Shown: positions 1-8,302, counted from the first letter of the stretch. The stretch: DNA of 32,493 nt from Anaerolineae bacterium (GCA_021324435.1 JAJPIZ010000035.1:1-32493), one strand, 5' to 3'. Notes: generated by a model from the sequence alone, not told the origin. Translations and numbers: made by a program.

Positions 1-2
1 CC

Positions 3-368
3 GGCATGGACGAAAAACAAGCCGAGCTCTGGCGCGCCCAACAAGGATTCAAGTTGGTTGGTGAACTGGCATCCGTTTTAGGTGGCGCGGTCGGCGCCAG
101 CCGCGCGGCAGTGGACGGCGGCTACATCCCATATTCACACCAGGTCGGTCAAACCGGCAAAGTCGTCGCGCCCGATCTTTACATCGCCTGTGGCATCTCC
201 GGCGCGATCCAGCACATCGTCGGGATCAGAAGCGCAAAGCTGGTGGTTGCCATCAACAAAGACCCCGACGCGCCAATCTTCAAGGTGGCGCGCTATGGGG
301 TGGTCGGCGATCTGTTTCAAATTGTTCCCGCGCTGACCGAAGCCTTCAAAAAGAAACTGGGCAAATAG
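3..368 (+). CDS. etfA: Electron transfer flavoprotein alpha subunit, C-terminal part (5' end outside the window)
   Basis: The reading frame is open to the left edge, so this is the last ~121 residues of a longer protein. ETF alpha/beta carries electrons from acyl-CoA and related dehydrogenases to the quinone pool or other acceptors; the alpha C-terminal domain binds FAD. Visible family features are the [10 protein letters not shown] segment, the [11 protein letters not shown] segment and the signature [16 protein letters not shown], followed by the [10 protein letters not shown] and [11 protein letters not shown] segments that end the domain. These are the conserved FAD-contacting blocks of the family. 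A strong terminator follows 22 nt after the stop. The beta subunit would be expected upstream, outside the window. Confidence 0.95.
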   Translation, partial: GMDEKQAELWRAQQGFKLVGELASVLGGAVGASRAAVDGGYIPYSHQVGQTGKVVAPDLYIACGISGAIQHIVGIRSAKLVVAINKDPDAPIFKVARYGVVGDLFQIVPALTEAFKKKLGK

Positions 369-390
369 AGGGCCAACAAAATCAAAATTA

Positions 391-428
391 CGCCCCTGCA
401 CTGTCCAAAGCAGTCGCAGGGGCGTTTT
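391..428 (+). terminator. Intrinsic terminator after etfA
   Basis: A perfect 9-bp stem, CGCCCCTGC at 391-399 pairing with GCAGGGGCG at 416-424, is followed by TTTTAT. It ends the etfA transcript and insulates the exporter gene downstream. Confidence 0.85.
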
Positions 429-523
429 ATTGATGACCCTATTTGATTTTCCAATCTATGTTCAAGATTCCGGCCTTCGAGATGAATAAAAGTAAACTCT
501 GATTTGAAATTATAAATAAATCA

Positions 524-551
524 TTGACAAATTTTAGAATATCGGTATAAT
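524..551 (+). promoter_or_regulatory. Consensus sigma-70-type promoter for the MFS exporter
   Basis: TTGACA at 524-529 and TATAAT at 546-551, separated by 16 bp. Both hexamers match the bacterial housekeeping consensus perfectly, and it is the best -35/-10 pair I see in the window. An inverted repeat directly downstream suggests repression at this promoter. Confidence 0.8.
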
Positions 552-576
552 ACTTTCAAAATCTTAAACTGAAAGT
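552..576. promoter_or_regulatory. Operator-like inverted repeat over the exporter transcription start
   Basis: ACTTTCA (552-558) and TGAAAGT (570-576) are perfect 7-bp inverted arms with an 11-bp gap. They start one base after the -10 box, so a bound dimeric repressor would cover the expected transcription start. No regulator gene is adjacent; the binding protein is unknown. Confidence 0.5.
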
Positions 577-603
577 AAGAAATTCATTACCGTGGAGAGA
601 AAA

Positions 604-1878
604 ATGGCAGAAACACCCCAAACCGTTCCAGAGCGTTGGGCCGCTCGCTTCTTCACCATTTGGACAGGCCAGGCATTTTCATTATTCGGGAGTCAAATCG
701 TTCAATTCGCGTTGGTCTGGTATTTGACTCAGAAGACCGGCTCCGCGACGATCCTTGCTACCGCGACACTGGTCGCGATGTTGCCGCAAATTCTCCTCGG
801 ACCCTTTGCCGGCGCCATCGTAGACAGGTCCAGCCGCCGCCTCGTCATGATTCTGGCCGATAGCTTCATTGCCCTCTCCACCGCCGGACTGATTGTCCTG
901 TTTATGATGGGCAAAATCCAAATCTGGCACATCTATGTTGCCATGGCTCTCCGTTCGTTAGGCAGCGCGTTTCACTCCCCCGCCATGTCCGCCTCCACGC
1001 CGCTGATGGTGCCGGAGAAGCATCTCACACGCGTCAGTGGCATGAACCAGACTCTTCAGGGAATCATGAGCATGATCGCGCCGCCCGCGGGAGCATTGCT
1101 GATAGGTGTTCTCCCCACTCAAGGCGTTTTGATGATTGATATTGCCACTGCCGCTCTCGCAGTTCTTCCGCTTTTTTTCATTCCGATTCCTCAACCCGCT
1201 CCGCGAGAATCATCAAAGGAAAAGACCAATCTCATGCAAGACGTGCGCGAAGGTTTTGTTTACATTCGCGCATGGCCCGGCTTGATGGCTATCCTGTTCA
1301 TGGCGCTGGTCATCAACTTTCTGCTGACACCGACAGGCGCGCTCATGCCATTGTTAGTGACAAAATATTTCGGCAAGGGCGCGCTGGAATTTGGTTTGAC
1401 CGATACGGCCTTCGGATTTGGATTCATCGCGGGCGGCCTACTCTTAAGTATCTGGGGCGGATTCAAACGCAAGGTCTCCACATCCCTCACGGGGATTATC
1501 GGTATCGGCATTGGCGTATTGATGGTTGGCCTTGCGCCCGCTAATTCATTTTGGCTGGCCCTTGCAGGGATGGCGTTTGTCGGCGTTACGAATCCGCTCG
1601 CCAACGGACCGTTGAGCGCGCTGGTTCAGACCGTGGTCCGCCCCGACATGCAGGGACGCGTCATGGCGCTGATCATGAGCGCGGCTACAGCCATGACTCC
1701 GCTCGGGTTGTTGATCGCCGGCCCAATGTCCGATTGGATCGGGATTCGCATCTGGTTTTGGTTCGGAGGCGCAGTCTGCTTATTGATGGGCATCGGAGCA
1801 TTCTTTGTCCCTGCCATCATGAATATAGAGAACAATCACAACAAGGTATCTCAAGAAAACGCGTCCGTGGTAGTGTGA
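604..1878 (+). CDS. MFS drug exporter, DHA3 / macrolide-efflux (MefA-like) family
   Basis: A 424-residue integral membrane antiporter predicted to export small hydrophobic compounds using the proton gradient. The N-terminus (FFTIWTGQAFSLFGSQIVQ, then WYLTQKTGSA) closely follows MefA-type macrolide efflux pumps. The loop 2-3 motif GPFAGAIVDRSSRRLVM is the MFS motif A equivalent (G-x-x-x-D-R-x-x-R-R). Twelve hydrophobic segments are consistent with the usual length of ~400-430. I choose ATG 604 because the GGAGAG Shine-Dalgarno (594-599) lies between the alternative GTG 592 and this ATG. The gene is monocistronic, with a consensus promoter and operator-like repeat upstream and a strong terminator downstream. 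Actual substrate is unknown; resistance is not proven by homology. Confidence 0.9.
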   Translation: MAETPQTVPERWAARFFTIWTGQAFSLFGSQIVQFALVWYLTQKTGSATILATATLVAMLPQILLGPFAGAIVDRSSRRLVMILADSFIALSTAGLIVLFMMGKIQIWHIYVAMALRSLGSAFHSPAMSASTPLMVPEKHLTRVSGMNQTLQGIMSMIAPPAGALLIGVLPTQGVLMIDIATAALAVLPLFFIPIPQPAPRESSKEKTNLMQDVREGFVYIRAWPGLMAILFMALVINFLLTPTGALMPLLVTKYFGKGALEFGLTDTAFGFGFIAGGLLLSIWGGFKRKVSTSLTGIIGIGIGVLMVGLAPANSFWLALAGMAFVGVTNPLANGPLSALVQTVVRPDMQGRVMALIMSAATAMTPLGLLIAGPMSDWIGIRIWFWFGGAVCLLMGIGAFFVPAIMNIENNHNKVSQENASVVV

Positions 1879-1904
1879 CTCAAAATACGTTTTCAAGCCA
1901 GCAA

Positions 1905-1938
1905 ACAGCCCGACTCTTTCGAGTCGGGCTGTTTTTTT
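1905..1938 (+). terminator. Intrinsic terminator after the MFS exporter
   Basis: A perfect 12-bp stem (1905-1916 with 1921-1932, core AGCCCGACTC/GAGTCGGGCT), loop TTTC and a T run. It separates the exporter from the convergent cytochrome gene whose stop is at 1955. Confidence 0.9.
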
Positions 1939-1954
1939 GAGTCATTCATAAAGG

Positions 1955-3313
1955 TTAATCGCCGCGTCCACCCTCACCGTTCTTGCTATGACAGGTTGTA
2001 CAATCCGAAGAAAACACGGACTGCGGATGGCAATCCCTGCACGAGTTGGCGGTTTCATGATTCCGATTGAACCATGGATGGCGGCCAGACTGCGTAGCAG
2101 GAAGCCAACTATTGATGGTGTGGCACGCCGCACAACTGGGACCTAATGCCGCCCCATGCCAGCCTGGATACCCATGACATTTGATGCAGTCCGTTGGCGT
2201 ACCGGCAAAAACTCCGCTTTGATGGCATTTCTCACAGGGCACGTTGAAATGACCACCGACCAGCGGGAAGTTGGATTTATTGTGATCGAAGGTCGCATCC
2301 TCCCAGCGGGTGGGTTTATGGCACGCTGAACAATCCGTGCCAAATTTGCCATTGTGTTCATCGTTTTGTTTATGACAGGAGTAGCAATCGGTGGGCGTGC
2401 TTTTGAAAAAGTCATTGGAGTGGCATTGTTCACACTTCACACTGGCATGCGCGCCTTCGAGTTTGAAAGCAGAAAGATTGTGATCAAAATTCGCAGGCTT
2501 CCATCCCTCCGCGGAATGGCAAGTCGAACAATCCGGGCTGAGTTGCCCGCCGTGCGGATCGTCTTTTTGGTGACAATTGATACAACTTTGAGATGCGAGC
2601 GCGAAATCTGCGAGGGCGTGCGCGGAGTTATGGCATTTATCGCACGAAACGCTCGCATGTTTTCCAGTTAATTTGAATGCAAATCTACTGTGATCGAATC
2701 CTTTTGCGAAACGATCCACACCGTCATGGCAAGCCAGACAATCACCCGCATAAACGAGTAAATGCGCCTGTGTGAACCCGGCATCCATTTGACGATGACA
2801 ATTCTGGCAAGTAACCGGATCGAAAGTGCGGACATCCTCTCCGTGACAGTCACTACAAACAAACGCCTCACCCGTGACCTTGTGCGCGTGGCCGTTTAAT
2901 GAAAATCCCAGCGCCTGATGCGGAAACGGCTGCCCGTTCAGATCCACCAGCGAAGCATTCGGGCCGCGATGATCGGGATGACAGTCATAGCAAGCCACCG
3001 GGCTTTTTTGTTCCAACTGACCATGAAGAGATGCAACCTGCCTCATCTGAACCGCAATATCAACATGACAGGCGGTGCACTTGTCTGCCATACGGGTCGA
3101 ATCCCAGGGTGCGCTATGACAGGCTCCGCAGTTCGCGCCGATCTCGGCATGAGAATGAACGTTTCCAAGCATTTTGCCTGGTTCAGCGTTCAACGCGCCC
3201 GGACTGAACAGTGTTTGTCCCCTGGCAAATACAACACCCACAATGGCAAGCACTGCAATCAGCGTGGCAACGATTCCTGTCCCGGTCAAGCAACCCAGAT
3301 TTTTATTCTGCAT
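1955..3313 (-). CDS. Membrane-anchored 17-heme cytochrome c
   Basis: A 452-residue protein with one N-terminal membrane segment (about residues 10-31) and 17 CxxCH heme c attachment motifs in the rest, so the heme domain lies outside the cytoplasmic membrane. Three units repeat the pattern FDHNxxxFxLxGxHxxVxCxxCH (FDHSRFAFKL, FDHNLSAFKL, FDHNKSNFPL), typical of cytochrome c3/c7-like multiheme chains; the extra His residues can act as distal ligands. It is the last gene of an operon and starts 15 nt after the cytochrome b stop. Role (inferred): electron wire or reservoir receiving electrons from the cytochrome b subunit. The terminal acceptor is not encoded here and remains open; no porin or pilin gene is adjacent. 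Confidence 0.9.
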   Translation of the reverse strand: MQNKNLGCLTGTGIVATLIAVLAIVGVVFARGQTLFSPGALNAEPGKMLGNVHSHAEIGANCGACHSAPWDSTRMADKCTACHVDIAVQMRQVASLHGQLEQKSPVACYDCHPDHRGPNASLVDLNGQPFPHQALGFSLNGHAHKVTGEAFVCSDCHGEDVRTFDPVTCQNCHRQMDAGFTQAHLLVYAGDCLACHDGVDRFAKGFDHSRFAFKLTGKHASVSCDKCHNSAHALADFALASQSCINCHQKDDPHGGQLSPDCSTCHSAEGWKPANFDHNLSAFKLEGAHASVKCEQCHSNDFFKSTPTDCYSCHKQNDEHNGKFGTDCSACHKPTRWEDATFDHNKSNFPLVGGHFNVPCEKCHQSGVFAGTPTDCIKCHGYPGWHGAALGPSCAACHTINSWLPATQSGRHPWFNRNHETANSCRDCHPQSVFSSDCTTCHSKNGEGGRGD

Positions 3314-3328
3314 TCTGGAATCCTCGTC

Positions 3329-3883
3329 TTATTTCAAAAAAGTGGCGTAATACAGGGCCGCGCCGATATGCGCAAAGGCGGAGACAAAGAGTGCCATGCC
3401 GATGGGAATATGGATCGTATGCCACAGCGCCATCAATCGGCGCGCGCTCTTCAAGGCCTCAGCGGAGAGGCTGTTTTCGATCTCGAGCCCGTCCGAGGTC
3501 CGCGGGATGCGGGTGTAGATGTAGCGTCCGATGAATCCACTGATCACAATCACAATCGTGAAAAGAGTCGTCACACCCGCGATCCCATTGAACTTCCACG
3601 AGGTGTGAAGCAGGACCATGTAGGGGCCGACCAGGCCTGTGAAAATGTGGAACTGAAGCCAGGATGACATCCGCCCCCACCTTGCGCTGCGGCTACGTTT
3701 GCGCAGACTATAAAGCGTTTCGGTCATGAGCATCAGGATAAAGCCGAAGATGCCAAGGCTGTGACCGAATAATTCGCTGGCAGATGGGATTTTGCGCGTT
3801 GCGAACACGACCATGCCGTAAACCCCGGTAATGAGGATGGCCGCGAAAAACGCCGACCAAAGTTCCCGACCACTTCGAAGCAT
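3329..3883 (-). CDS. Cytochrome b-type membrane subunit (probable di-heme)
   Basis: A 184-residue protein with four to five hydrophobic helices. His79 and His93 lie 14 residues apart in one segment, and His155/His158 and His172 face them from a later pair of helices; this matches heme b ligation in cytochrome b561 or ferric-reductase-like membrane subunits. Start ATG 3883 has GGAGGG five bases upstream. It sits between the FAD oxidoreductase (94-nt gap) and the multiheme cytochrome (15-nt gap). The likely job is to pass electrons from the cytoplasmic flavin/Fe-S proteins across the membrane to the heme chain. The exact family is not certain. Confidence 0.7.
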   Translation of the reverse strand: MLRSGRELWSAFFAAILITGVYGMVVFATRKIPSASELFGHSLGIFGFILMLMTETLYSLRKRSRSARWGRMSSWLQFHIFTGLVGPYMVLLHTSWKFNGIAGVTTLFTIVIVISGFIGRYIYTRIPRTSDGLEIENSLSAEALKSARRLMALWHTIHIPIGMALFVSAFAHIGAALYYATFLK

Positions 3884-3977
3884 AACTGCCCTCCAAATGA
3901 CTCTGTTCCCTCTCCCAAAGAACAGAGTAAAGTGCCTTGCATGCCGCCTATTCCAGCGGCGTTACAAACAATGAATC

Positions 3978-5279
3978 TTAAGCGTGTTGCCTGCTCCATT
4001 CGAGCCAATACGTTGAAACGATCTCTGCAATGAGCGCCCCGGGCGCAAGCAACTGATCACGAATGGATGAAACGTCCGCGCCATTGCCGATCATTTTTTC
4101 CAAAGGCATGGAAAGTTTTTGGTCTCCCATCACGATTGCGCCGACCAGCGTTCGTTCGCCGATCAGCAGGCGCAGGCGATTCACCTCGCCGCTTTGGGCG
4201 ATCATGGCATGAGGCAGTTCGCGCCAGGTCTCGCTATCGCCGCGCGCAATGCCCACCAGGTCGTCATCGCGTCCATGCCCCACCGCGCCAATGATGGTGG
4301 TGGTCAATCCCGCCAGGCGAGTCACATTGAACGGCACGCTCTTATGATAGGCTTTGATTCTTCCGGCCATATTCAAGCCAGCTGTGTACCCTTGATCACG
4401 CGCGGGTCCCCATAAACTATCCAAGACCGAACGCCCTGCAACAGGGTCATAGACCTGCGCCACATCACCCGCTGCATAAATTCCAGGCACGCTCGACTCA
4501 AGGAATTGATTGACCAGCACGCCGCGATCCACCGCGAGGCCCGCTTCACGCGCCAACCCAAGGCGCGGTTGAATACCGATGGCATACGCGACCATGTCGC
4601 AACGCAGAACGCGTCCATCCAAAAGACGGACAGATTTGACGCTGTTCTGTCCCTGGACTTCGATGACTTCCGCATGAAAATGAAGTTGAACGCCTTCCTC
4701 CCTCAAGCGGTTTTCAATGATGCGGGATTCCTGCGCGTCCAGAACATTGCTCCAATAACGGTCGCCGCGCAAGAGATAATGGACTTTTACCCCGCGCGCA
4801 ACGAATGCTTCTGTCAACTCAAGCGCCGTGATTCCGCCGCCGACCACTACCGCGGTCTTGCCGCGCCGCGCAAACTTCAAAATCTGACGCGCATCGTCAA
4901 GATGATCCAGTTTCACTACGCCGGGCAACTGCGCGCCGGGCACGGTCAAGGGAGTGGCGCTCGCGCCAATCGCAAGCAGGAGCCGGCCATAGGTCACGGA
5001 TGAACCGTCTTGCAAATCAACGCGGCTGGCGGCAGGCAGTATGCGCGTCACATGCCCTTTGATGTAATGAAAGCGCAGTTTGCGGAACTCCTCGGCCATT
5101 TGCGGGAAAAGTTGTTTATCGGGAACTTCCCCCGTCAAATAATAAGCCAGGCCGGGGCGGGAATAAAATCCATGCGGGTCGTCGCCGACGACAGTGATCT
5201 CGCCTGCCGTATCTACAGAACGGATCGCTTCGATGGCGGCAATGCCCGCCACGCCAGTGCCGATGATGACGTATTTCAT
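3978..5279 (-). CDS. FAD-dependent NAD(P)H oxidoreductase (pyridine nucleotide-disulfide reductase fold)
   Basis: A 433-residue two-dinucleotide-domain flavoprotein. The N-terminal FAD motif is VIIGTGVAGIAAIEA (residues 4-18), the NAD(P) motif AVVVGGGITALEL lies at 143-155, and the second FAD motif GIYAAGDVA at 266-274. The overall pattern resembles rubredoxin/ferredoxin reductases and the N-terminal half of NirB; no redox-active CxxxxC disulfide is seen near the FAD motif, so one-electron carrier reduction is more likely than disulfide reduction. Its start overlaps the ferredoxin stop by 4 nt (ATGA), implying translational coupling and a shared complex. Inferred role: electron exchange between NAD(P)H and the ferredoxin/cytochrome chain. 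Direction of flow cannot be read from sequence. Confidence 0.85.
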   Translation of the reverse strand: MKYVIIGTGVAGIAAIEAIRSVDTAGEITVVGDDPHGFYSRPGLAYYLTGEVPDKQLFPQMAEEFRKLRFHYIKGHVTRILPAASRVDLQDGSSVTYGRLLLAIGASATPLTVPGAQLPGVVKLDHLDDARQILKFARRGKTAVVVGGGITALELTEAFVARGVKVHYLLRGDRYWSNVLDAQESRIIENRLREEGVQLHFHAEVIEVQGQNSVKSVRLLDGRVLRCDMVAYAIGIQPRLGLAREAGLAVDRGVLVNQFLESSVPGIYAAGDVAQVYDPVAGRSVLDSLWGPARDQGYTAGLNMAGRIKAYHKSVPFNVTRLAGLTTTIIGAVGHGRDDDLVGIARGDSETWRELPHAMIAQSGEVNRLRLLIGERTLVGAIVMGDQKLSMPLEKMIGNGADVSSIRDQLLAPGALIAEIVSTYWLEWSRQHA

Positions 5280-5542
5280 CCCGCCTTCCCCGCGAATAGA
5301 TCAGTACGCTCAAAACGCAGAACGCCGCGCGGACAACGCGCCACACATTCGCCGCACGTCAGGCATTGGCTGTGGACGATGGCTTCCCCGCGCCAAACAT
5401 GGGCGCGTACATCAATCTCAATCGGACAATTATAGGAGCAAATGCCGCATTGGACACAGCGCGCGGCATCTGGCACAACATGCCCGCTCGCCAAAACCCG
5501 GCGGCGGGTTGAACTTGTCCCAAATAAATCCTTGATGGCCAT
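5276..5542 (-). CDS. Two-cluster [4Fe-4S] ferredoxin-like protein
   Basis: An 88-residue soluble iron-sulfur protein. Cluster 1 ligands are C29, C32, C35 and C39 (CVQCGICSYNCP) and cluster 2 ligands C60, C63, C66 and C70 (CLTCGECVARCP), the standard CxxCxxCxxxCP arrangement. The 20 residues between the clusters (IEIDVRAHVWRGEAIVHSQ) resemble the C-terminal Fe-S domains of NapH/polyferredoxin-type proteins. AAAGGA sits upstream of ATG 5542. It is the first gene of the operon and overlaps the FAD oxidoreductase by 4 nt, so it probably forms that enzyme's electron-transfer partner. Confidence 0.9.
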   Translation of the reverse strand: MAIKDLFGTSSTRRRVLASGHVVPDAARCVQCGICSYNCPIEIDVRAHVWRGEAIVHSQCLTCGECVARCPRGVLRFERTDLFAGKAG

Positions 5543-5600
5543 GATGTCCTTTGCAAGATAGTCGCAAAAACAAAGAAAAAGTTACGGGCTGATGATTTTT

Positions 5601-5606
5601 ATTATA
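5601..5606 (-). promoter_or_regulatory. Candidate -10 box of the redox operon
   Basis: A perfect TATAAT on the minus strand ~58 nt before the ferredoxin start. No convincing -35 at 16-18 bp spacing, so this is weakly supported. Confidence 0.3.
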
Positions 5607-5627
5607 TGTCGAAATCCGGAGGCAACA

Positions 5628-5663
5628 TTAAACAAAACAGGATCGCTTTTCAGCGACCCTGTT
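5628..5663 (-). terminator. Intrinsic terminator after the cold-shock gene
   Basis: On the minus strand AACAGGGTCGCT (5663-5652) pairs with AGCGATCCTGTT (5647-5636) through a GAAA loop, with one G-T wobble, followed by TTGTTT. It lies 24 nt after the csp stop. Confidence 0.85.
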
Positions 5664-5686
5664 CTTTATTCGCAAAACAATTCGTC

Positions 5687-5899
5687 TTACGAAATCACAA
5701 CCACGTTGGCGGCTTGCAGTCCTTTTGGACCCTCCTCGATGGAAAACTCCACCTTTTGCTCAGGCTCGAGCTTGCGATAGCCTTCCATCTGCAACGCGGT
5801 GAAATGAACGAAAACATCCTCTCCACCTTCGCGGCCAATGAAGCCGTAGCCTTTGGTGGCGTTGAACCACTTGACGGTGCCAGTATAGCGTTCAGACAT
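5687..5899 (-). CDS. Cold-shock domain protein, CspA family
   Basis: A 70-residue single cold-shock domain that binds single-stranded RNA/DNA and melts RNA structure. RNP1 (KGYGFI) and RNP2 (DVFVHF) are intact, preceded by [15 protein letters not shown] as in the family; length is normal. I use ATG 5899 because an AGGAG Shine-Dalgarno lies 9 nt upstream, inside the extension offered by an earlier TTG. Monocistronic with its own terminator. The 5' region up to 5984 could hold a regulated leader, but I see no clear cold box. Confidence 0.95.
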   Translation of the reverse strand: MSERYTGTVKWFNATKGYGFIGREGGEDVFVHFTALQMEGYRKLEPEQKVEFSIEEGPKGLQAANVVVIS

Positions 5900-5984
5900 C
5901 TTACTTTTCTCCTGCAAAAAAAATTATCCCGCTCGCCTGGTGTCGCTTTCGCATCAGACGATCACGGGACGTAGCGCAAGATTA

Positions 5985-6659
5985 TCATGCCCGTTTGGAG
6001 GTGTCAAGTCTGAATTTAATTCGCTTGTAAATTGTCGCATAACGCGACGTAAGATGCACCCACGGTGGCGACCAGCGCGTTGCAAACTTCGCATTGCGGA
6101 TGACTTCCCGCATCTCATCCGGACCTGTGAACGGGTCCAGCAAAACCAGGCTTCGACCTAGCTCAAAGGCCGCGTGCGCGTCCGAGCCGACGGTTCCCGC
6201 CAGATTGTGTTTCCGGGCAAACTCACGGGCGCGGCGATTGAATGATGGGAGCATACAACGCGAGTTATAAACTTCAATCGCATCCACCAACGGGATGATT
6301 TCGAGCAGGTCCTCTTCCTTCCATCCCCCGCTCCGCCATGCGTCGAACGGGTGCGAGACGCTGATGAAGGCATTCTGCGCGCGCAAACGGGCAATTGTTT
6401 CGTGCGGCGTGAGCATGGCTGGAATCTCCTCCGTCACATACGCGGCGAGGATTTCGCCTCGAGTAGTCATAATCTCCTCGCCCACGATCACCCGCTCCGG
6501 GTCGAGGGATCGAGCCGCCCGCGCCCCGGCAATCGTGTTGTGGTCGGTCACGATCACCCGGTCAATTCCTTTGCGGCGGCAGGTATCCACGAGTGTGCGG
6601 GGCATGGTCAGCGAGTCTTTTGAAAAATTCGTATGGCAGTGGAATTCAACACGCAACAT
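5985..6659 (-). CDS. PHP-domain metal-dependent phosphoesterase
   Basis: A 224-residue protein covering one PHP domain. Metal-ligand candidates are H7 and H9 (FHCHTNFSKDS), D39/H40 (VTDHN), E61/E62, H103 (SHPFD) and D160/H162 (GSDAH), which is the full family set. Members hydrolyse phosphate esters such as nucleoside 5',3'-bisphosphates, but the substrate here cannot be assigned. There is no Shine-Dalgarno; instead TAAAAT stands exactly 7 nt before ATG 6659, predicting a leaderless mRNA. It diverges from the SPFH-like operon across 62 bp. Confidence 0.85.
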   Translation of the reverse strand: MLRVEFHCHTNFSKDSLTMPRTLVDTCRRKGIDRVIVTDHNTIAGARAARSLDPERVIVGEEIMTTRGEILAAYVTEEIPAMLTPHETIARLRAQNAFISVSHPFDAWRSGGWKEEDLLEIIPLVDAIEVYNSRCMLPSFNRRAREFARKHNLAGTVGSDAHAAFELGRSLVLLDPFTGPDEMREVIRNAKFATRWSPPWVHLTSRYATIYKRIKFRLDTSKRA

Positions 6660-6666
6660 GAGCGTG

Positions 6667-6672
6667 ATTTTA
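6667..6672 (-). promoter_or_regulatory. -10 box TAAAAT, 7 nt before the PHP gene start
   Basis: Minus-strand TAAAAT at 6672-6667, then CACGCTC, then ATG. Transcription starting 7 nt after the -10 would begin at the start codon. No clear -35. Confidence 0.5.
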
Positions 6673-6704
6673 CTGCAAAGCGTTCCCCGATTTCTCCGTT
6701 TCGT

Positions 6705-6712
6705 TATAAAAT
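6705..6712 (+). promoter_or_regulatory. -10 region (TATAAAAT) of the SPFH-like operon
   Basis: TATAAA at 6705 overlaps TAAAAT at 6707; the latter ends 9 nt before ATG 6722, giving a leader of only a few nucleotides. No convincing -35 is present. Confidence 0.4.
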
Positions 6713-6721
6713 CAGGGGCAT

Positions 6722-8302
6722 ATGAACGAGATTCGTTTCTATCAAAAACCGCTATTCAAGAGTCTCGTGCTGGGAATCTTTCTGCTAGGCATCTATGTGT
6801 ATGATTTCTTCCAGGGCGGACTTTTGCATAGCATGTTCGGCATCGGCCTCGATCTTGTTATGTTTTTCCTCATCCTATGGCCTGCCTGTGTCTTCTTTTA
6901 CGCGCAGTTCATCCTGCCGGTCAACACATGGGAAGATCGGAAGAAAATCGTAGACCGCCTCTGGCTCCACTTTGCAAAGGCCGATGGCCCGGCAATTTTC
7001 GTCCAGAATGGCCGTCTGGTGGAACGGAAAGAGGAAAGCAAGAAAAAGGGACCGGGCGTCCTCTGGCTGGATACGGCCAGCGCGGTCGCAACGCGAACAG
7101 ATAAAGAATTCAAGAATTTCGTAGGACCCGGCGTACATTTCACGGATAAAGATGAAAAGGTCGCCAGCGTCATCAGTCTGCATACACAAAACCAAAAGAT
7201 CGGGCCGGAAAAAGATGACAAACCATTTGACGCCCTAAAAGAGAATCCAACTGAAGAGGAGCAAAGGAAATTTCAGGAGGTACAGGATCGGCGCAAGGCT
7301 GTCAGCGCCATGACGCGCGACGGCATAGAGGTGGTTCCGAATATCAGCGTCACATTCAAGATTGACGCCGAACCCGCTAAAGGAGAGGAGCGAGGCTCAC
7401 GCTTTGGCTTCCATAAAGATTCAGTGGAGAAAGCCGCGCGCGGCGAGGGCGTCAGCGCCAGTTCCAAGCCGGAGGAAATCAAACACATCGCCTGGAATCA
7501 ACTCCCGGCGTTGATCGCCGCGGACTTATGGAGAGAATATCTGAGCAAGTTCACACTGGATGAACTTTTTTCAGCCAGCCTCGAACCGTTGAGGGAGGTC
7601 CCGCAACCCGAGCCGTCCATTCCGATTGAAAACCATCGTCAGATTCTCATGCCGGGCAAATCCGGTTTCTTTACCCGATTGCTCAAGCAGATCAACAATT
7701 CATTCGAAGGCCATCTGAAAAAATTGATACCTGAGGAACCGCCCATCGCAGATAAAGAGGAAGAAGCGGAAAGGCAACTGCCCGGCAAAAAGACCTCAGA
7801 GCAAAAGCCCCAGACCGCCTTGCAAATCATTAATCAGATGATCAAGGCGCGCCTGACGCAGGCCGCCGTTCCCATTCTCGACGAGAGCGGCAGGCAGGTC
7901 GAGGGCTTCTTGATCAGCGAGGAGTTCGATACGCTGAACGAGCGCGGCATCAAAGTCTTTAGCGCCAGCGTCAGCAGTTTGCGATTTAACCCGGCGATTG
8001 AAAAGAAAATTGTTCAACAATGGAAGACCAATTGGTTGATCAATGCCAAGGCGGATCAAAGCCGCATTGAACGCTTGAATGCGGTCACAAAAGAGAATGG
8101 CCGGCAGAAGGCTTTGCAGGATCATGCCCTGACTTTGAGCGAGGCGATTCTAAGCGCGCGGACAAGTGATATCACTCTGATCGTCAAAGCCCTGCTCCAA
8201 AGCACGCAGAATGAAATTAAGTTGAACGACCGTCTGCTTCGGCGCACCACAACCGAAATCGAAGACATGGAATCCATCATCAACTGGCTGGAGTCCATAT
8301 GA
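6722..8302 (+). CDS. SPFH/band-7-like membrane protein A
   Basis: A 526-residue protein with two N-terminal membrane helices (about 12-30 and 41-64) and a large cytoplasmic part. A divergent SPFH (stomatin/prohibitin/flotillin) layout is visible: GPGVLWLD and GPGVHF at ~110-140, then the diagnostic strand pair MTRDGIEVVPNISVTFKID (197-215), and from ~370 a helix-plus-strand segment (IINQMIKARL, ERGIKVFSASVSSLRF) running into a charged helical tail like the SPFH C-terminal coiled coil. A charged, low-complexity insert (~310-370) separates the parts. The next gene overlaps its stop by 4 nt. SPFH proteins form membrane-bound oligomeric rings or cages; that role here is inferred. Assignment rests on pattern, not on alignment scores. 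Confidence 0.6.
   Translation: MNEIRFYQKPLFKSLVLGIFLLGIYVYDFFQGGLLHSMFGIGLDLVMFFLILWPACVFFYAQFILPVNTWEDRKKIVDRLWLHFAKADGPAIFVQNGRLVERKEESKKKGPGVLWLDTASAVATRTDKEFKNFVGPGVHFTDKDEKVASVISLHTQNQKIGPEKDDKPFDALKENPTEEEQRKFQEVQDRRKAVSAMTRDGIEVVPNISVTFKIDAEPAKGEERGSRFGFHKDSVEKAARGEGVSASSKPEEIKHIAWNQLPALIAADLWREYLSKFTLDELFSASLEPLREVPQPEPSIPIENHRQILMPGKSGFFTRLLKQINNSFEGHLKKLIPEEPPIADKEEEAERQLPGKKTSEQKPQTALQIINQMIKARLTQAAVPILDESGRQVEGFLISEEFDTLNERGIKVFSASVSSLRFNPAIEKKIVQQWKTNWLINAKADQSRIERLNAVTKENGRQKALQDHALTLSEAILSARTSDITLIVKALLQSTQNEIKLNDRLLRRTTTEIEDMESIINWLESI

Noticed and set aside
604-1878. Calling the exporter a macrolide-resistance determinant
   Set aside because: The similarity to MefA covers the general family; many such proteins in environmental bacteria have unknown substrates.
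3090-3115. GGTCGAATCCCAGG resembling a tRNA T-arm
   Set aside because: It lies within the cytochrome coding sequence and no acceptor, D or anticodon stems can be built around it.
2918-3667. 249-codon plus-strand open frame opposite the cytochrome genes
   Set aside because: It is antisense to the CxxCH-rich cytochrome and the cytochrome b gene, has no family motif, and repeats biased codons of the opposite strand.
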